Positions 8,203 to 16,551 of a stretch of DNA of 64,000 nucleotides are shown one piece after another. Below the pieces are notes generated by a model. That model saw only the letters and a program-made list of their open reading frames with translations. It did no database searches and was not told the origin of the DNA. This DNA comes from Oerskovia flava (lineage in GTDB: Bacteria > Actinomycetota > Actinomycetes > Actinomycetales > Cellulomonadaceae), in NCBI RefSeq assembly GCF_026163685.1, contig NZ_JAOXSR010000013.1, forward strand, positions 1 to 64,000, read 5' to 3'. The translations under genes and the position numbers were made by a program. Position 1 is the first letter of the stretch; each line of letters starts with the position of its first letter.

Positions 8203-8595
8203 TCAGGCGTCCCGGGAGGGCGCGGACCCACCGTGGGGCTCGTCGCCCGAGGCCTTGGCCGACGTGTCGCCCGAGGTGTCCACGATGGTTTCGCCCTGGT
8301 CCGGCTCGGCGCCCCGCTGCTGGGCGTTGTGGTTCATCCGGCGCAGCTGGCGCGAGAGGCCCAGGAACAGGCCCACGCACGCGACGGCGAGGAGGAAGAT
8401 CGCGAGGAAGCCGGGCAGGCCCGGCGAGACGTCGGTCGGCTCGAGGTCGGGCCGCAGCGGATCGGTCGGTGCGGGGAACGGGTCGGACGTCTCGGCCAGC
8501 ACGCCGGCCGCCCATCCCGGCCCACCGGGCAGGGCTGCGCCGGGGACCCCGAGGTCCGTCGCAGCGGGGAGGGCGAGGGCTGGCAGCTGGCTCAT
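8203..8595 (-). CDS. small single-pass membrane protein linked to mca
   Basis: This 130-residue protein has a Pro-rich N-terminal part, one membrane segment (FLAIFLLAVACVGLFLGL, about residues 63-80), then a basic stretch RQLRRMNHNAQQRGAE and an acidic tail. No catalytic motif is visible. Its ATG overlaps the mca stop by 4 bases, so it is translationally coupled to mca. A small protein gene next to mca is also known in mycobacteria (Rv1083), which supports a real gene of conserved but unknown role. Confidence 0.8.
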   Translation of the reverse strand: MSQLPALALPAATDLGVPGAALPGGPGWAAGVLAETSDPFPAPTDPLRPDLEPTDVSPGLPGFLAIFLLAVACVGLFLGLSRQLRRMNHNAQQRGAEPDQGETIVDTSGDTSAKASGDEPHGGSAPSRDA

Positions 8596-9515
8596 ACGAG
8601 ACCTTCCTGGGTACGGATCCCGGCGAACAGGTCGTCCTCGGGCTGGTCGGACGGGACACGGGACTCCGCCAGCTCGTACTCCTCGAACGGCCAGACGTCC
8701 ACCTCCAGGTCGCGCGGGATCGCGAAGAAGAAGCCGTCGGGGTCGATCTGCGAGGCGTGCGCGACGAGCGCGGCGTCCCGCTGCGGGAAGTACTGGTCGA
8801 CCCGGACCCGTGTGGTCACGGGACGCTCCGGGATCTCCCGGGCGGACCGCGACTCGACCCAGTCGCCGAACGGCGACTCCAGGCCGGCGCCCTGCATCGC
8901 CTCGTGCAGCGTACGGATCCGGTTCATGGAGAAGTCATGGTTGTAGTAGAGCTTGAGCGGACTCCACGGCTCCGCGCCGCCCTCGACGCGGTAGCGCTCG
9001 GCGTCACCCGCGGCGTGGAAGGCCTCGAATGCGACACGGTGGCACATGATGTGGTCGGGGTGCGGATACCCGCCCGACGGGTCGTACGTCGTCACCACGT
9101 GCGGGCGGAAGGCCCGCACGAGCTCGACGAGCGGCGCCGCCGCCTCCTCGAGCGGCACCAGGGCGAAGCAGCCCTCCGGCAGCGGGGGCAGCGGGTCGCC
9201 CTCGGGGAGACCCGAGTCGACGAAGCCGAGCCACTGCTGACGGATCCCCAGCGCCGACGCTGCCGCGGCCATCTCCCGACGGCGCAGCCCGGCCATCTCC
9301 TCCGGAGTCTGGGGCCCGGGACCGAAGCTCGGGTTGAGGATGTCGCCTCGTTCTCCGCCCGTGCACGTCACGACGAGCACGTCCACGCCCTCGGCCGCGT
9401 AGCGTGCCGTGGTCGCCGCCCCCTTGCTGGACTCGTCATCAGGGTGGGCGTGCACGGCGAGCAGCCGCAGCGGCTCACCGCCGAGCGCCGCTGGTCGGGC
9501 CGTCGGATCGGCCAC
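8592..9515 (-). CDS. mca: mycothiol S-conjugate amidase Mca
   Basis: This 307-residue zinc enzyme of the LmbE/PIG-L fold has AVHAHPDDESSKGAATTARY (metal ligands His and Asp), TCTGGERGDILNP, and the third ligand region GGYPHPDHIMCHRVAFEAF. The SSKGA variant and the LKLYYNHDFS block match Mca rather than the deacetylase MshB. It cleaves mycothiol conjugates of toxins, releasing glucosamine-inositol and a mercapturic acid for export, which marks the host as an actinobacterium. The GTG follows GGGAGGACCCT. The gene overlaps the small membrane-protein gene by 4 bases. Confidence 0.93.
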   Translation of the reverse strand: MADPTARPAALGGEPLRLLAVHAHPDDESSKGAATTARYAAEGVDVLVVTCTGGERGDILNPSFGPGPQTPEEMAGLRRREMAAAASALGIRQQWLGFVDSGLPEGDPLPPLPEGCFALVPLEEAAAPLVELVRAFRPHVVTTYDPSGGYPHPDHIMCHRVAFEAFHAAGDAERYRVEGGAEPWSPLKLYYNHDFSMNRIRTLHEAMQGAGLESPFGDWVESRSAREIPERPVTTRVRVDQYFPQRDAALVAHASQIDPDGFFFAIPRDLEVDVWPFEEYELAESRVPSDQPEDDLFAGIRTQEGLV

Positions 9516-9653
9516 AGGGTCCTCCCGGGTACCTCGAGGCAGCTCCTCACGCACCCGGGCGCCGCTGCCGGCGACTGTGATTCGCGAGGAAGGTCAGGGA
9601 CAATGATGACGCACCCGAGCGGGCTGCACCGAACCACGGGGACCTCACACGAC

Positions 9654-10190
9654 ATGACGAACGACACGCATCGCACCCCACCGACCGGCCCGACGCCCCC
9701 TGAGAGCGCGGTGCACACCGACCTGCCCGAGGAGGACGGCCCCGCACCGACCGCCTACCGCCCGCCGGCCGACCGGTACGGCGGCGCGCCCGGGCGAGGT
9801 GGCCGGCGTGCGCTCCTCATCGCCGGGACGGCGTTCGTCGCCCTCGGCGTCGGGTTCGCGGCCTGGTTCGCGACGAACCTCGCGAGCGACCCGGTCCGTG
9901 CGGCAGACGTCATCGGGTTCGACGTCGTCGACTCCGAGACCATCACCGTGACGTTCTCGGTGACGATGACGCCCGGCACCACGGCGACGTGCACGCTCGA
10001 CGCGCTCGCACCGTCGTACGCGCAGGTCGGTACGCGGGAGGTCGTCATCGGCCCCGTGGAGGAGAGCCTGACGACCTACACGGTGTCGATCGCGACCTCC
10101 GAGCTCGCCACGACCGGCGTGCTCGAGGGCTGCACCGCGACGTCGACCTCGACCGGCTCCCCTGCCGGCGCTTCTACCGAAATGGACTGA
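9654..10190 (+). CDS. DUF4307 family membrane protein
   Basis: This protein of about 178 residues has a Pro-rich cytoplasmic start, the Tyr/Gly-rich RYGGAPGRGGRR, one membrane segment (ALLIAGTAFVALGVGFAAWFA), and an extracytoplasmic beta-rich domain (VDSETITVTFSVTMTPGTTATCTLDAL) with two cysteines. This is the DUF4307 architecture (Rv1081c-like), of unknown function, typically next to greA and mca as here. ATG 9603/9606 after AGGTCAGGGACA would add 16 to 17 residues and is also possible. The open frame running back to about 7.6 kb crosses mca on the other strand and is not coding. Confidence 0.82.
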   Translation: MTNDTHRTPPTGPTPPESAVHTDLPEEDGPAPTAYRPPADRYGGAPGRGGRRALLIAGTAFVALGVGFAAWFATNLASDPVRAADVIGFDVVDSETITVTFSVTMTPGTTATCTLDALAPSYAQVGTREVVIGPVEESLTTYTVSIATSELATTGVLEGCTATSTSTGSPAGASTEMD

Positions 10191-10207
10191 TCTTCGGTCC
10201 GCTTTGG

Positions 10208-10213
10208 TATCCT
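10208..10213 (+). promoter_or_regulatory. -10-like box in the greA leader
   Basis: TATCCT lies just after the DUF4307 stop and about 200 bases before greA. No good -35 stands at the usual distance. It is the most promoter-like site in the leader. Confidence 0.35.
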
Positions 10214-10256
10214 GAGGGATTCACGCGCTGCCCTCGCTCAGCTCTTCCCCGGGTCG

Positions 10257-10276
10257 CCGGACGGTTCCCCGTCCGG
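10257..10276 (+). other. hairpin in the greA leader
   Basis: CCGGACGG and CCGTCCGG form a perfect 8-bp stem with loop TTCC, 140 bases before greA. It could be a weak terminator of the DUF4307 transcript or a leader element of greA. Confidence 0.5.
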
Positions 10277-10415
10277 TCTGCGGCAGCCTGAAGACCACCC
10301 AGCATGCGCTGCCACCCGGCCAGCGTCACCACCGGGCAGGCGTGCGACGTGCGCCCGGCTGCCCATCACCGGACGCGTCCGCGCGTCCGACGAGCAAGGA
10401 AGGAAGGAGCGAACC

Positions 10416-10904
10416 GTGACCGAGACAGACTCCACCGTCACCTGGTTGACCCAGGAGGCACACGACAGGCTGCAGGCCGAGCTCGCCCACCTGTCCGGCG
10501 AGGGCCGCACCGAGATCGCCGAGCGGATCGCCGCCGCACGCGACGAGGGGGACCTCAAGGAGAACGGCGGCTACCACGCCGCCCGCGAGGAGCAGGCCAA
10601 GAACGAGGCCCGGATCCGCGAGCTCACCGAGAAGCTGCGCAACGTGCAGATCGGCACCCCGCCCGACGACGGCAAGGTCGAGCCGGGCATGCTCGTCACC
10701 GCCCTCGTCGCCGGCGACGAGATGCAGTTCCTGCTCGGGTCGCGCGAGATCGCCGGGACCACCGACATCGACGTCTTCTCGCCGACGTCGCCTCTCGGCG
10801 CCGCGATCAACGGCAAGACCATCGGTGACAAGGTCACCTACGCGGCGCCCAACGGCAACGACATCCCGGTCGAGATCACGGCCGCGACCCCGTTCAGCGG
10901 CTGA
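10416..10904 (+). CDS. greA: transcription elongation factor GreA
   Basis: This 162-residue protein has the N-terminal coiled coil (LTQEAHDRLQAELAHL to AKNEARIRELTEKL) with the acidic tip region AARDEGDLKENGGYHAAREEQ, and the C-terminal FKBP-like domain (LLGSREIAGTTDIDVFSPTSPLGAAINGKTIGDKVTY). It binds the RNA polymerase secondary channel and stimulates cleavage of backtracked RNA. The tip Asp-Glu pair and the length are normal for GreA. GTG follows a strong GGAAGGAGCGAACC site. It converges on ilvA with a terminator between. Confidence 0.97.
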   Translation: MTETDSTVTWLTQEAHDRLQAELAHLSGEGRTEIAERIAAARDEGDLKENGGYHAAREEQAKNEARIRELTEKLRNVQIGTPPDDGKVEPGMLVTALVAGDEMQFLLGSREIAGTTDIDVFSPTSPLGAAINGKTIGDKVTYAAPNGNDIPVEITAATPFSG

Positions 10905-10944
10905 GCCTGACCACCGGCTGAGCCCCCTCGGGCAGCAAGACTCT

Positions 10945-10992
10945 CCGGCCCCCGACCCCTCGCCCCCAGCGACGCGAGGAGTCGGGGGCCGG
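10945..10992. terminator. bidirectional terminator between greA and ilvA
   Basis: CCGGCCCCCGAC and GTCGGGGGCCGG pair perfectly and continue inward with a further CCTCG/CGAGG stem. It lies between two convergent genes, so it probably ends both transcripts. Confidence 0.85.
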
Positions 10993-11013
10993 ACCGCTGC
11001 TCCGGGTGGGCGG

Positions 11014-12270
11014 TCAGCCGGAGATGACCTGGTAGCCCGCGCCGCGCAGCTCGGTGACGAGCTGGGTGCAGTGCTCGGGACCCTTGGTCTCGAGCTGCAT
11101 GCGTACCCAGGCCTCCCCGATGGACAGGTGCACGTCCGTGCGGTCGTGGTCGATGTGCATGATGCTGCCGCCCACGCCTGCGACGACGTCGAGCACCTGG
11201 GCGAGCGCACCCGGGCGGTCATCGAGCAGGACCTGCAGCTGCACGTACCGCCCGGCGGCGGACAGGCCGTGCCGCAGGACGCGCAGGAGCACGAGCGGGT
11301 CGATGTTGCCGCCCGAGAGCACCGTGACGACCGGTCCCTCGAGTCCGGCGGGGTCGGCGAGCAGTGCCGCCACGCCCACGCCGCCGGCCGGCTCGACGAT
11401 GAGCTTCGCCCGCTCGGCGATCATGAGCAGCGCACGCGAGATCTCGTCCTCGCTCACGGTCCGGACCTCGACGCCCAGCTCCGCGAGGATCGAGAACGGG
11501 ACATCGCCCGGGGTCCCGACGGCGATTCCGTCGGCCATGGTCGACCGTGTGCGCACCGTCGTCGGACGGCCGGCCGCGAGCGACCCGGGGTAGGCCGCCG
11601 CACGAGCGGCCTGCACCCCCACGACGCGCACGTGCGGCGCGATCGCGGCCATCGCGACCGCGACGCCGGCGACCAGCCCACCACCGCCGAGTGGCAGCAC
11701 CACGGTGCGGACGTCCGGCACCTGCTCGAGGATCTCGAGCGCGATCGTCGCCTGGCCGGCGACGACATCCGGGTGGTCGAACGGGTGGATGAGGACGGCG
11801 CCGCTGCGCTCCGCCTCGGTCTTGGCCGCAGCCAACGTCTCGTCCACCGTGTCGCCGACGAGCCGCACCTCAGCGCCGTACTCGCGTGTGGCGGCGACCT
11901 TCGGCAGCGCGGCGTCGACGGGCATGTAGACGACCGCGCGGATGCCGAGGAGACCGGCGGCGAACGCGACCCCCTGGGCGTGGTTACCGGCGCTCGCCGC
12001 GACGACCCCCCGTGCCTTGTCCGCGGCCGACAGGCGCGCCATGCGCACGTAGGCACCACGCACCTTGAACGACCCTGCCCGCTGCAGGTTCTCGCACTTG
12101 AGCAGCACCTGGACACCTGCGAGCTGGCTCAGCGCGCGGCTCGACTGCACCGGGGTCGTGTACGCGACACCCTCGAGCAGGCGCGCGGCGTCCTGGACGT
12201 CGCCGAGCGTGACCGCGCCCAGCGTGCGGTCCGTCGTGCTGGTCCCCGTCAGGTCCTCCGGCGGCCTCAC
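11014..12270 (-). CDS. ilvA: threonine ammonia-lyase (biosynthetic threonine dehydratase)
   Basis: This 418-residue fold-type II PLP enzyme has the lysine motif LQRAGSFKVRGAYVRM, the SAGNHAQGVAFAA loop, the glycine loop LPLGGGGLVAGVAVAM, and SGGNIDP. The C-terminus (YVQLQVLLDDRPGALAQVLDVVAG to GYQVISG) is a single ACT domain, as in the short allosteric type. It deaminates L-threonine to 2-oxobutanoate at the head of isoleucine synthesis. GTG 12270 overlaps the stop of the AI-2E-family transporter gene by 4 bases, so ilvA is the last gene of a metB-permease-ilvA operon. Confidence 0.94.
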   Translation of the reverse strand: MRPPEDLTGTSTTDRTLGAVTLGDVQDAARLLEGVAYTTPVQSSRALSQLAGVQVLLKCENLQRAGSFKVRGAYVRMARLSAADKARGVVAASAGNHAQGVAFAAGLLGIRAVVYMPVDAALPKVAATREYGAEVRLVGDTVDETLAAAKTEAERSGAVLIHPFDHPDVVAGQATIALEILEQVPDVRTVVLPLGGGGLVAGVAVAMAAIAPHVRVVGVQAARAAAYPGSLAAGRPTTVRTRSTMADGIAVGTPGDVPFSILAELGVEVRTVSEDEISRALLMIAERAKLIVEPAGGVGVAALLADPAGLEGPVVTVLSGGNIDPLVLLRVLRHGLSAAGRYVQLQVLLDDRPGALAQVLDVVAGVGGSIMHIDHDRTDVHLSIGEAWVRMQLETKGPEHCTQLVTELRGAGYQVISG

Positions 12271-13529
12271 GCGCCGCCGTCCCGTGTCGTGCCGCCGACG
12301 AGGCTGCGCTCCGACCGGGCGACGAGCACCGGGACCGTCGGTCTGCCGCGGATCGTCAACGAGTCGGCGTCGCCCAGCTCGGGGAACTTGTCGTGCCCGT
12401 GGAAGTAGAGAACCATCGTGTTGATCGTCGCTGCGAGCGGCACGGCGAACAACGCGCCGACGATACCCGCCGCGAACCCGCCCGCCGTCACCACCAGCAG
12501 GACCGCCACCGGGTGCAGCGACAGCGCGTGCCCCATGAGGAACGGCTGCAGGACGTTGCCCTCGACCTGCTGGACCAGGAGCACGACGCCGAGCATGATG
12601 AGGGCCGTCACCCAGCCCTGCGCGACGAACGCGACGAGCACCGCGACGGCTCCGGTGAGCACCGCACCCACGATCGGGATGAACGCCCCGACGAACACGA
12701 GGATGCCGATGGGCAGCGCGAGCGGGACCCCGAGGATCGCGGCACCCACGCCGATGCCCACGCCGTCGACGAACGCGACGAGGATCTGCGTGCGGACGTA
12801 GGACGACAGGGTCACGATGCCGCGCCGACCGGCCTGGTGGATCCGGTGGCGGGACGTGCTGGGGAACAGGCCGACGACCCAGCCCCAGATCGACCGACCG
12901 TCGAGCAGGAAGAAGAACGTGCAGAACAGCGCGATGAGTCCGCCTGCGACGACGTGCCCGACAGTCGTCGCCGCGCCGAGCGCCCCTGACAGGATGCTGG
13001 ACTGGTTGGCGGTGATGGAGTCGAGGATGTCGTCGAGATAACCCTCGATCTGCTCGTTGCCAAGACTGAGCGGGCCGTCGGAGAGCCACACGACGAACGT
13101 CTCGAACCCCTGGACCGCCTGGTCCCGGAGCTCCTCGACGCCGCTGACGATCGACCCGCCCGCGACCGTGAGCAGGCCCGCGACGACGGCCAGCAGACCG
13201 ATCAGGGAGGTTCCCGCCGCGAGCGCCCGCGGGAAGCGCAGGTACTTCTCGAGGAAGCCCCGCACGGGCACGAGCAGCACGGTGAGCAGCAGCGCGACGG
13301 CGATCGGGACGACGATGATCTTCGACATCGCCAGCACGTACAGCCCTCCGGCGCCCACGGCGGCGAACAGCAGCACCCGCCACGACCAGGCCGCAGCGGT
13401 GCGCACGGCTGGCGGGACCGTCGCGTCACCGTGGGGCGTGGGTGGCACGAGCGGCTCGGGCGGGCTCACGACGTCGTCGGGTCCCGGACGACGGCCGGCC
13501 GGGCCACCGTTGCGCCTGCGGAAGATCAC
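12267..13529 (-). CDS. AI-2E family transporter (PerM/YdiK type)
   Basis: This 420-residue protein has about eight membrane segments, including paired N-terminal segments (VLLFAAVGAGGLYVLAMSKIIVVPIAVALLL), a soluble helical stretch, and the C-terminal glycine/proline-rich helices IGILVFVGAFIPIVGAVLTGAVAVLVAF and VEGNVLQPFLMGHALSLHPVAVLLVV, where QPxxxG and the loop are family hallmarks. Members export small molecules or ions, so the AI-2 label should not be taken literally. It overlaps metB and ilvA by 4 bases each. Confidence 0.88.
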   Translation of the reverse strand: MIFRRRNGGPAGRRPGPDDVVSPPEPLVPPTPHGDATVPPAVRTAAAWSWRVLLFAAVGAGGLYVLAMSKIIVVPIAVALLLTVLLVPVRGFLEKYLRFPRALAAGTSLIGLLAVVAGLLTVAGGSIVSGVEELRDQAVQGFETFVVWLSDGPLSLGNEQIEGYLDDILDSITANQSSILSGALGAATTVGHVVAGGLIALFCTFFFLLDGRSIWGWVVGLFPSTSRHRIHQAGRRGIVTLSSYVRTQILVAFVDGVGIGVGAAILGVPLALPIGILVFVGAFIPIVGAVLTGAVAVLVAFVAQGWVTALIMLGVVLLVQQVEGNVLQPFLMGHALSLHPVAVLLVVTAGGFAAGIVGALFAVPLAATINTMVLYFHGHDKFPELGDADSLTIRGRPTVPVLVARSERSLVGGTTRDGGA

Positions 13530-14779
13530 GCGAGCGCAGCCTCGAGGTCGGCGAGCAGGTCGGCGACGTCCTCGATGCCGACGGAGAGCCGGACGAGGTC
13601 GTCAGGCACCTCGAGCGCGGTCCCGGCGACCGAACCGTGCGTCATCCTGCCCGGGTGCTCGATGAGCGACTCGACCCCGCCGAGCGACTCCGCGAGGGTG
13701 AACACGCGCGTCCGGGCGCAGATCTCGAGCGCCTTGGCCTCGCTCCCGGCACGGAACGAGACCATGCCGCCGAACCCGGTCATCTGCTGGGCGGCGAGCT
13801 CGTGCCCGGGGTGCGACTTCAGGCCGGGGTAGATGACCTCCCGCACGCCCGGGTGCTCGTCGAGGAATTGCGCGACGGCGGCCGCGTTGGCGTTGTGCCG
13901 GTCCATCCGCACGGCGAGGGTCTTGAGCCCGCGCAGGGTGAGCCAGGCGTCGAAGGGCCCCGCGACGGCGCCGGAGGAGTTCTGGTGGAACGCGGCGGCG
14001 TCGGCCAGGTCCCGCGTCCCGGTCGGCGAGGAGAGGTCGCCGGGCAGCTGCGCGCCGTCGGCCACCACGAGGGCGCCGCCGACGACGTCGCTGTGCCCGC
14101 CGATGTACTTGGTGGTGGAGTGCACGACGACGTCGGCCCCGAGCGCGATCGGCTGCTGCAGGTACGGGGTGGCGAACGTGTTGTCGACGACGAGCACCGC
14201 CCCGGCGTCGTGGGCGAGGCCGGCCAGCGCACGGATGTCGCTCACGCCGAGCAGCGGGTTCGTGGGCGTCTCGACCCACAGGACCCTCGTCCGTCCGGGC
14301 TCCAGCGCGGCACCGACGGCAGCGAGGTCGGTGAGGTCGACGGCCGTGTGGTCGATCCCCCAGGGGCCGAACACCCGGGCGACGAGGCGGTACGTGCCGC
14401 CGTACGCGTCGTCGGGCACCACGAGGTGGTCACCCGGGCGCAGGACCGCGCGCAGGAGCGTGTCCTCCGCGGCGAGGCCGGAGGCGAAGGCGAAGCCCCG
14501 GGCCGTCGAGCCCGCGGGCGCCTCCGCGGCGGCGAGGGCCTCCTCGAGCGCGGTGCGCGTCGGGTTCGCCGAGCGCGAGTACTCGTACCCGCCGCGCAGG
14601 CCGCCCACGCCGTCCTGCTTGTACGTCGAGACCTGGTAGATCGGGGGCACGACGGCGCCCGTCGTGGCCTCGGGGTCCTGGCCCGCGTGGATGGCTCGGG
14701 TCGCGAAGCCCGTGCTGGACCAGTCGGGGTGCGCGGGGTCGGACGGCTGCTCGGGACGGTGCGGCTGCTCGGTGCTCAC
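13526..14779 (-). CDS. metB: cystathionine gamma-synthase
   Basis: This 417-residue fold-type I PLP enzyme of the Cys/Met metabolism family has GFATRAIHAGQDPEATTGAVVPPIYQVSTY, YEYSRSANPTRTALEEALAA, WVETPTNPLLGVSDI, VDNTFATPYLQQP, and the Schiff-base lysine in VVHSTTKYIGGHSD. It joins an acylated homoserine to cysteine to give cystathionine. It is first in an operon with the transporter and ilvA. Cystathionine gamma-lyase has the same motifs, so reaction direction is inferred from context. GTG lies 6 bases after a TAGCCT box with no ribosome site (leaderless type). Confidence 0.9.
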   Translation of the reverse strand: MSTEQPHRPEQPSDPAHPDWSSTGFATRAIHAGQDPEATTGAVVPPIYQVSTYKQDGVGGLRGGYEYSRSANPTRTALEEALAAAEAPAGSTARGFAFASGLAAEDTLLRAVLRPGDHLVVPDDAYGGTYRLVARVFGPWGIDHTAVDLTDLAAVGAALEPGRTRVLWVETPTNPLLGVSDIRALAGLAHDAGAVLVVDNTFATPYLQQPIALGADVVVHSTTKYIGGHSDVVGGALVVADGAQLPGDLSSPTGTRDLADAAAFHQNSSGAVAGPFDAWLTLRGLKTLAVRMDRHNANAAAVAQFLDEHPGVREVIYPGLKSHPGHELAAQQMTGFGGMVSFRAGSEAKALEICARTRVFTLAESLGGVESLIEHPGRMTHGSVAGTALEVPDDLVRLSVGIEDVADLLADLEAALA

Positions 14780-14785
14780 CCTGCA

Positions 14786-14791
14786 AGGCTA
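14786..14791 (-). promoter_or_regulatory. -10 box (TAGCCT) of the metB operon
   Basis: On the minus strand TAGCCT is followed by 6 bases and then GTG 14779. This predicts a leaderless metB transcript. Confidence 0.5.
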
Positions 14792-14946
14792 CGGCGAACG
14801 TCCCTCGGTCCGCGCCCCCTGGTCGACATGTCCGGTGTGACGTCGACCGGGGACCGGCCGGGGACCGCCTCGGGGAACAGGAGGACGCCCGCGCGCGTTC
14901 TGGATGACGGTGCACCAGGTGGTGCGCCGGTCCAAGGAGGTAAGCG

Positions 14947-15621
14947 ATGAACTCGATCTTCGACGCACTGTTCGGCGGTTCCGCCAAGACCACCCTGATC
15001 GCGCCGGAGGACGCCCTGCCCGGCCGCGAGGCGCCCGTGCTGCGCACCCCGGCACCGCACACCGTGCTGGGCACGTCGATCATGGGCCCGTGGCCGCAGG
15101 GCACCCGCGTGCTCTACGTCGCGATGGGGTGCTTCTGGGGCGCCGAGGAGATCTTCTGGCAGGTCCCGGGCGTGGTGAGCACCGCCGTCGGGTACATGGG
15201 CGGCACGACGTCGAACCCCACGTACGAGGAGGTGTGCAGTGCCCGGACCGGCCACACCGAGGCGACGCTCGTCGCCTACGACCCGCAGGTCGTCACCGAG
15301 GAGGAGCTGCTCCGCATCTTCTGGGAGCGCCACGACCCGACCCAGGGCTACCGCCAGGGCAACGACGTCGGGACCCAGTACCGTTCCGCGGTGTACTGGA
15401 CCACACCCGAGCAGGAGAAGGCCGTGAAGGAGACCGCCGCGCGCTACGGGGAGGTCCTGGCGACGAAGGGCTACGACCCCATCACCACCGAGATGCAGCC
15501 CGCGATCGAGGCGGGGACGTTCTACTACGCCGAGGACTACCACCAGCAGTACCTCGACAAGAACCCGAACGGGTACCGCTGCCACGCGACGACGGGCGTC
15601 CCCTTCCCCGCCGCCGTGTAG
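14947..15621 (+). CDS. msrA: peptide-methionine (S)-S-oxide reductase MsrA
   Basis: This 224-residue protein has the catalytic motif [43 protein letters not shown], and [22 protein letters not shown]. It reduces the S-epimer of oxidised methionine in proteins. An N-terminal extension of about 45 residues before the catalytic Cys is usual for the longer MsrA class. The ATG follows a near-perfect AAGGAGGTAAGCG site. It is divergent from metB. No msrB is adjacent. Confidence 0.96.
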   Translation: MNSIFDALFGGSAKTTLIAPEDALPGREAPVLRTPAPHTVLGTSIMGPWPQGTRVLYVAMGCFWGAEEIFWQVPGVVSTAVGYMGGTTSNPTYEEVCSARTGHTEATLVAYDPQVVTEEELLRIFWERHDPTQGYRQGNDVGTQYRSAVYWTTPEQEKAVKETAARYGEVLATKGYDPITTEMQPAIEAGTFYYAEDYHQQYLDKNPNGYRCHATTGVPFPAAV

Positions 15622-15679
15622 TCCTCCGCTCGTGCGTCCGCTGACCACACTGACGGCACTCGCTGCGCTGACGGCCCTG

Positions 15680-15714
15680 CGTCGCCCCACCGCCCCACGG
15701 GCCGTGGGGCGACG
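15680..15714 (+). terminator. terminator after msrA
   Basis: CGTCGCCCCAC (15680-15690) and GTGGGGCGACG (15704-15714) form a perfect 11-bp stem with a 13-base loop. It sits between msrA and the next promoter box. Confidence 0.7.
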
Positions 15715-15720
15715 TAGGGT
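15715..15720 (+). promoter_or_regulatory. -10 box (TAGGGT) before the CPBP protein gene
   Basis: TAGGGT is followed by 6 bases and then GTG 15727, the leaderless spacing. It abuts the msrA terminator. Confidence 0.5.
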
Positions 15721-15726
15721 CTTCCC

Positions 15727-16536
15727 GTGACTCGAACCGCCCCGGTGCCCGTGCTGCGCCTGCTCGCCGCGATCCTCGTCTCCGGTTCGGCCGTCCTGCT
15801 TTTCGCGGTGCACGAGCGACCGGCCGGCTACGTGCCGCTCGTGCTGGGCATCGCGCTCGGCCTGGCGGTCGACCGGACGCTCGGGCGCGACCTCGCGCTG
15901 ATCGGCGTCGGCATGGGGATCATCTCGGCGATCCCGCTCGCCGCGGACCTGTCCGACGCCGGCATCGCGCGCTTCGCCGTGGCGCTCTCGCTCGCGGTGC
16001 TGGTGCCGTGGGCGGCGTCGCGCTACCACTTCCGCGACCCGACGATTCGGTTCCCCGTGCACACGGGGCGGCGCTGGACCCGCGCGCAGGTGATCTACCT
16101 GGTCGTCGTGGTCGTGGCGGGCTACCTCATCCTGCCGCCCTACTTCATCGGCTCGGGCGCCTACCGCAACTGGCCGACCGTCGAGACCGGGCAGGAGATC
16201 GGGCGGCTGTTCGTCGGGGTCAACGCCGTGGGCATCTGGGACGAGCTGTTCTTCATCTGCATCATCTTCGCCCTCTACCGCAAGCACTTCGGGCTGTGGA
16301 CGGCGAACCTGCTGCAGGCGACGATCTTCGTCTCGTTCCTGTGGGAGCTCGGCTACCGCGAGTGGGGTCCGGTGCTGACGATCCCGTTCGCCCTCGTCCA
16401 GGCGTGGATCTTCTCGTGGAGCAAGTCCCTCAGCTACGTGGTGGCCGTGCACCTGCTGTTCGACGTCGTGGTCTTCGCCGTGCTCGTGCACGCACACAAC
16501 CCGCACCTGTTCGACGTATTCATCACGGCTCCCTGA
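15727..16536 (+). CDS. CPBP-like intramembrane protease family protein
   Basis: This 269-residue protein has about eight membrane segments. The block GIWDELFFICIIFALYRKHFG matches motif 1 of CPBP/Rce1-like glutamic proteases, although the usual EE pair reads DE. FLWELGYREWGP and AVHLLFDVVVFAV follow as motifs with the expected Glu and His. Family members cleave prenylated proteins or peptides or act as bacteriocin immunity proteins; the substrate here is unknown. The degenerate first motif leaves activity open. Confidence 0.65.
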   Translation: MTRTAPVPVLRLLAAILVSGSAVLLFAVHERPAGYVPLVLGIALGLAVDRTLGRDLALIGVGMGIISAIPLAADLSDAGIARFAVALSLAVLVPWAASRYHFRDPTIRFPVHTGRRWTRAQVIYLVVVVVAGYLILPPYFIGSGAYRNWPTVETGQEIGRLFVGVNAVGIWDELFFICIIFALYRKHFGLWTANLLQATIFVSFLWELGYREWGPVLTIPFALVQAWIFSWSKSLSYVVAVHLLFDVVVFAVLVHAHNPHLFDVFITAP

Positions 16537-16551
16537 CCCGCGTCCCGACCG

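Noticed and set aside
7569-9653. Very long plus-strand open frame before the DUF4307 gene
   Set aside because: It overlaps the nitrilase, small membrane-protein and mca genes on the other strand, which have clear motifs. Only the end from about 9603-9654 onward is coding.
10304-10828. Possible upstream peptide gene before greA (MRCHPASVTT...)
   Set aside because: The frame runs into greA in a shifted frame with Arg-rich low-complexity sequence, and there is no ribosome site or regulatory hairpin pair around it. A cysteine- or rRNA-type leader peptide is not supported.
15727-16536. CPBP protein as a bacteriocin immunity gene
   Set aside because: No small double-glycine peptide gene or processing gene lies nearby, so nothing supports an immunity role.
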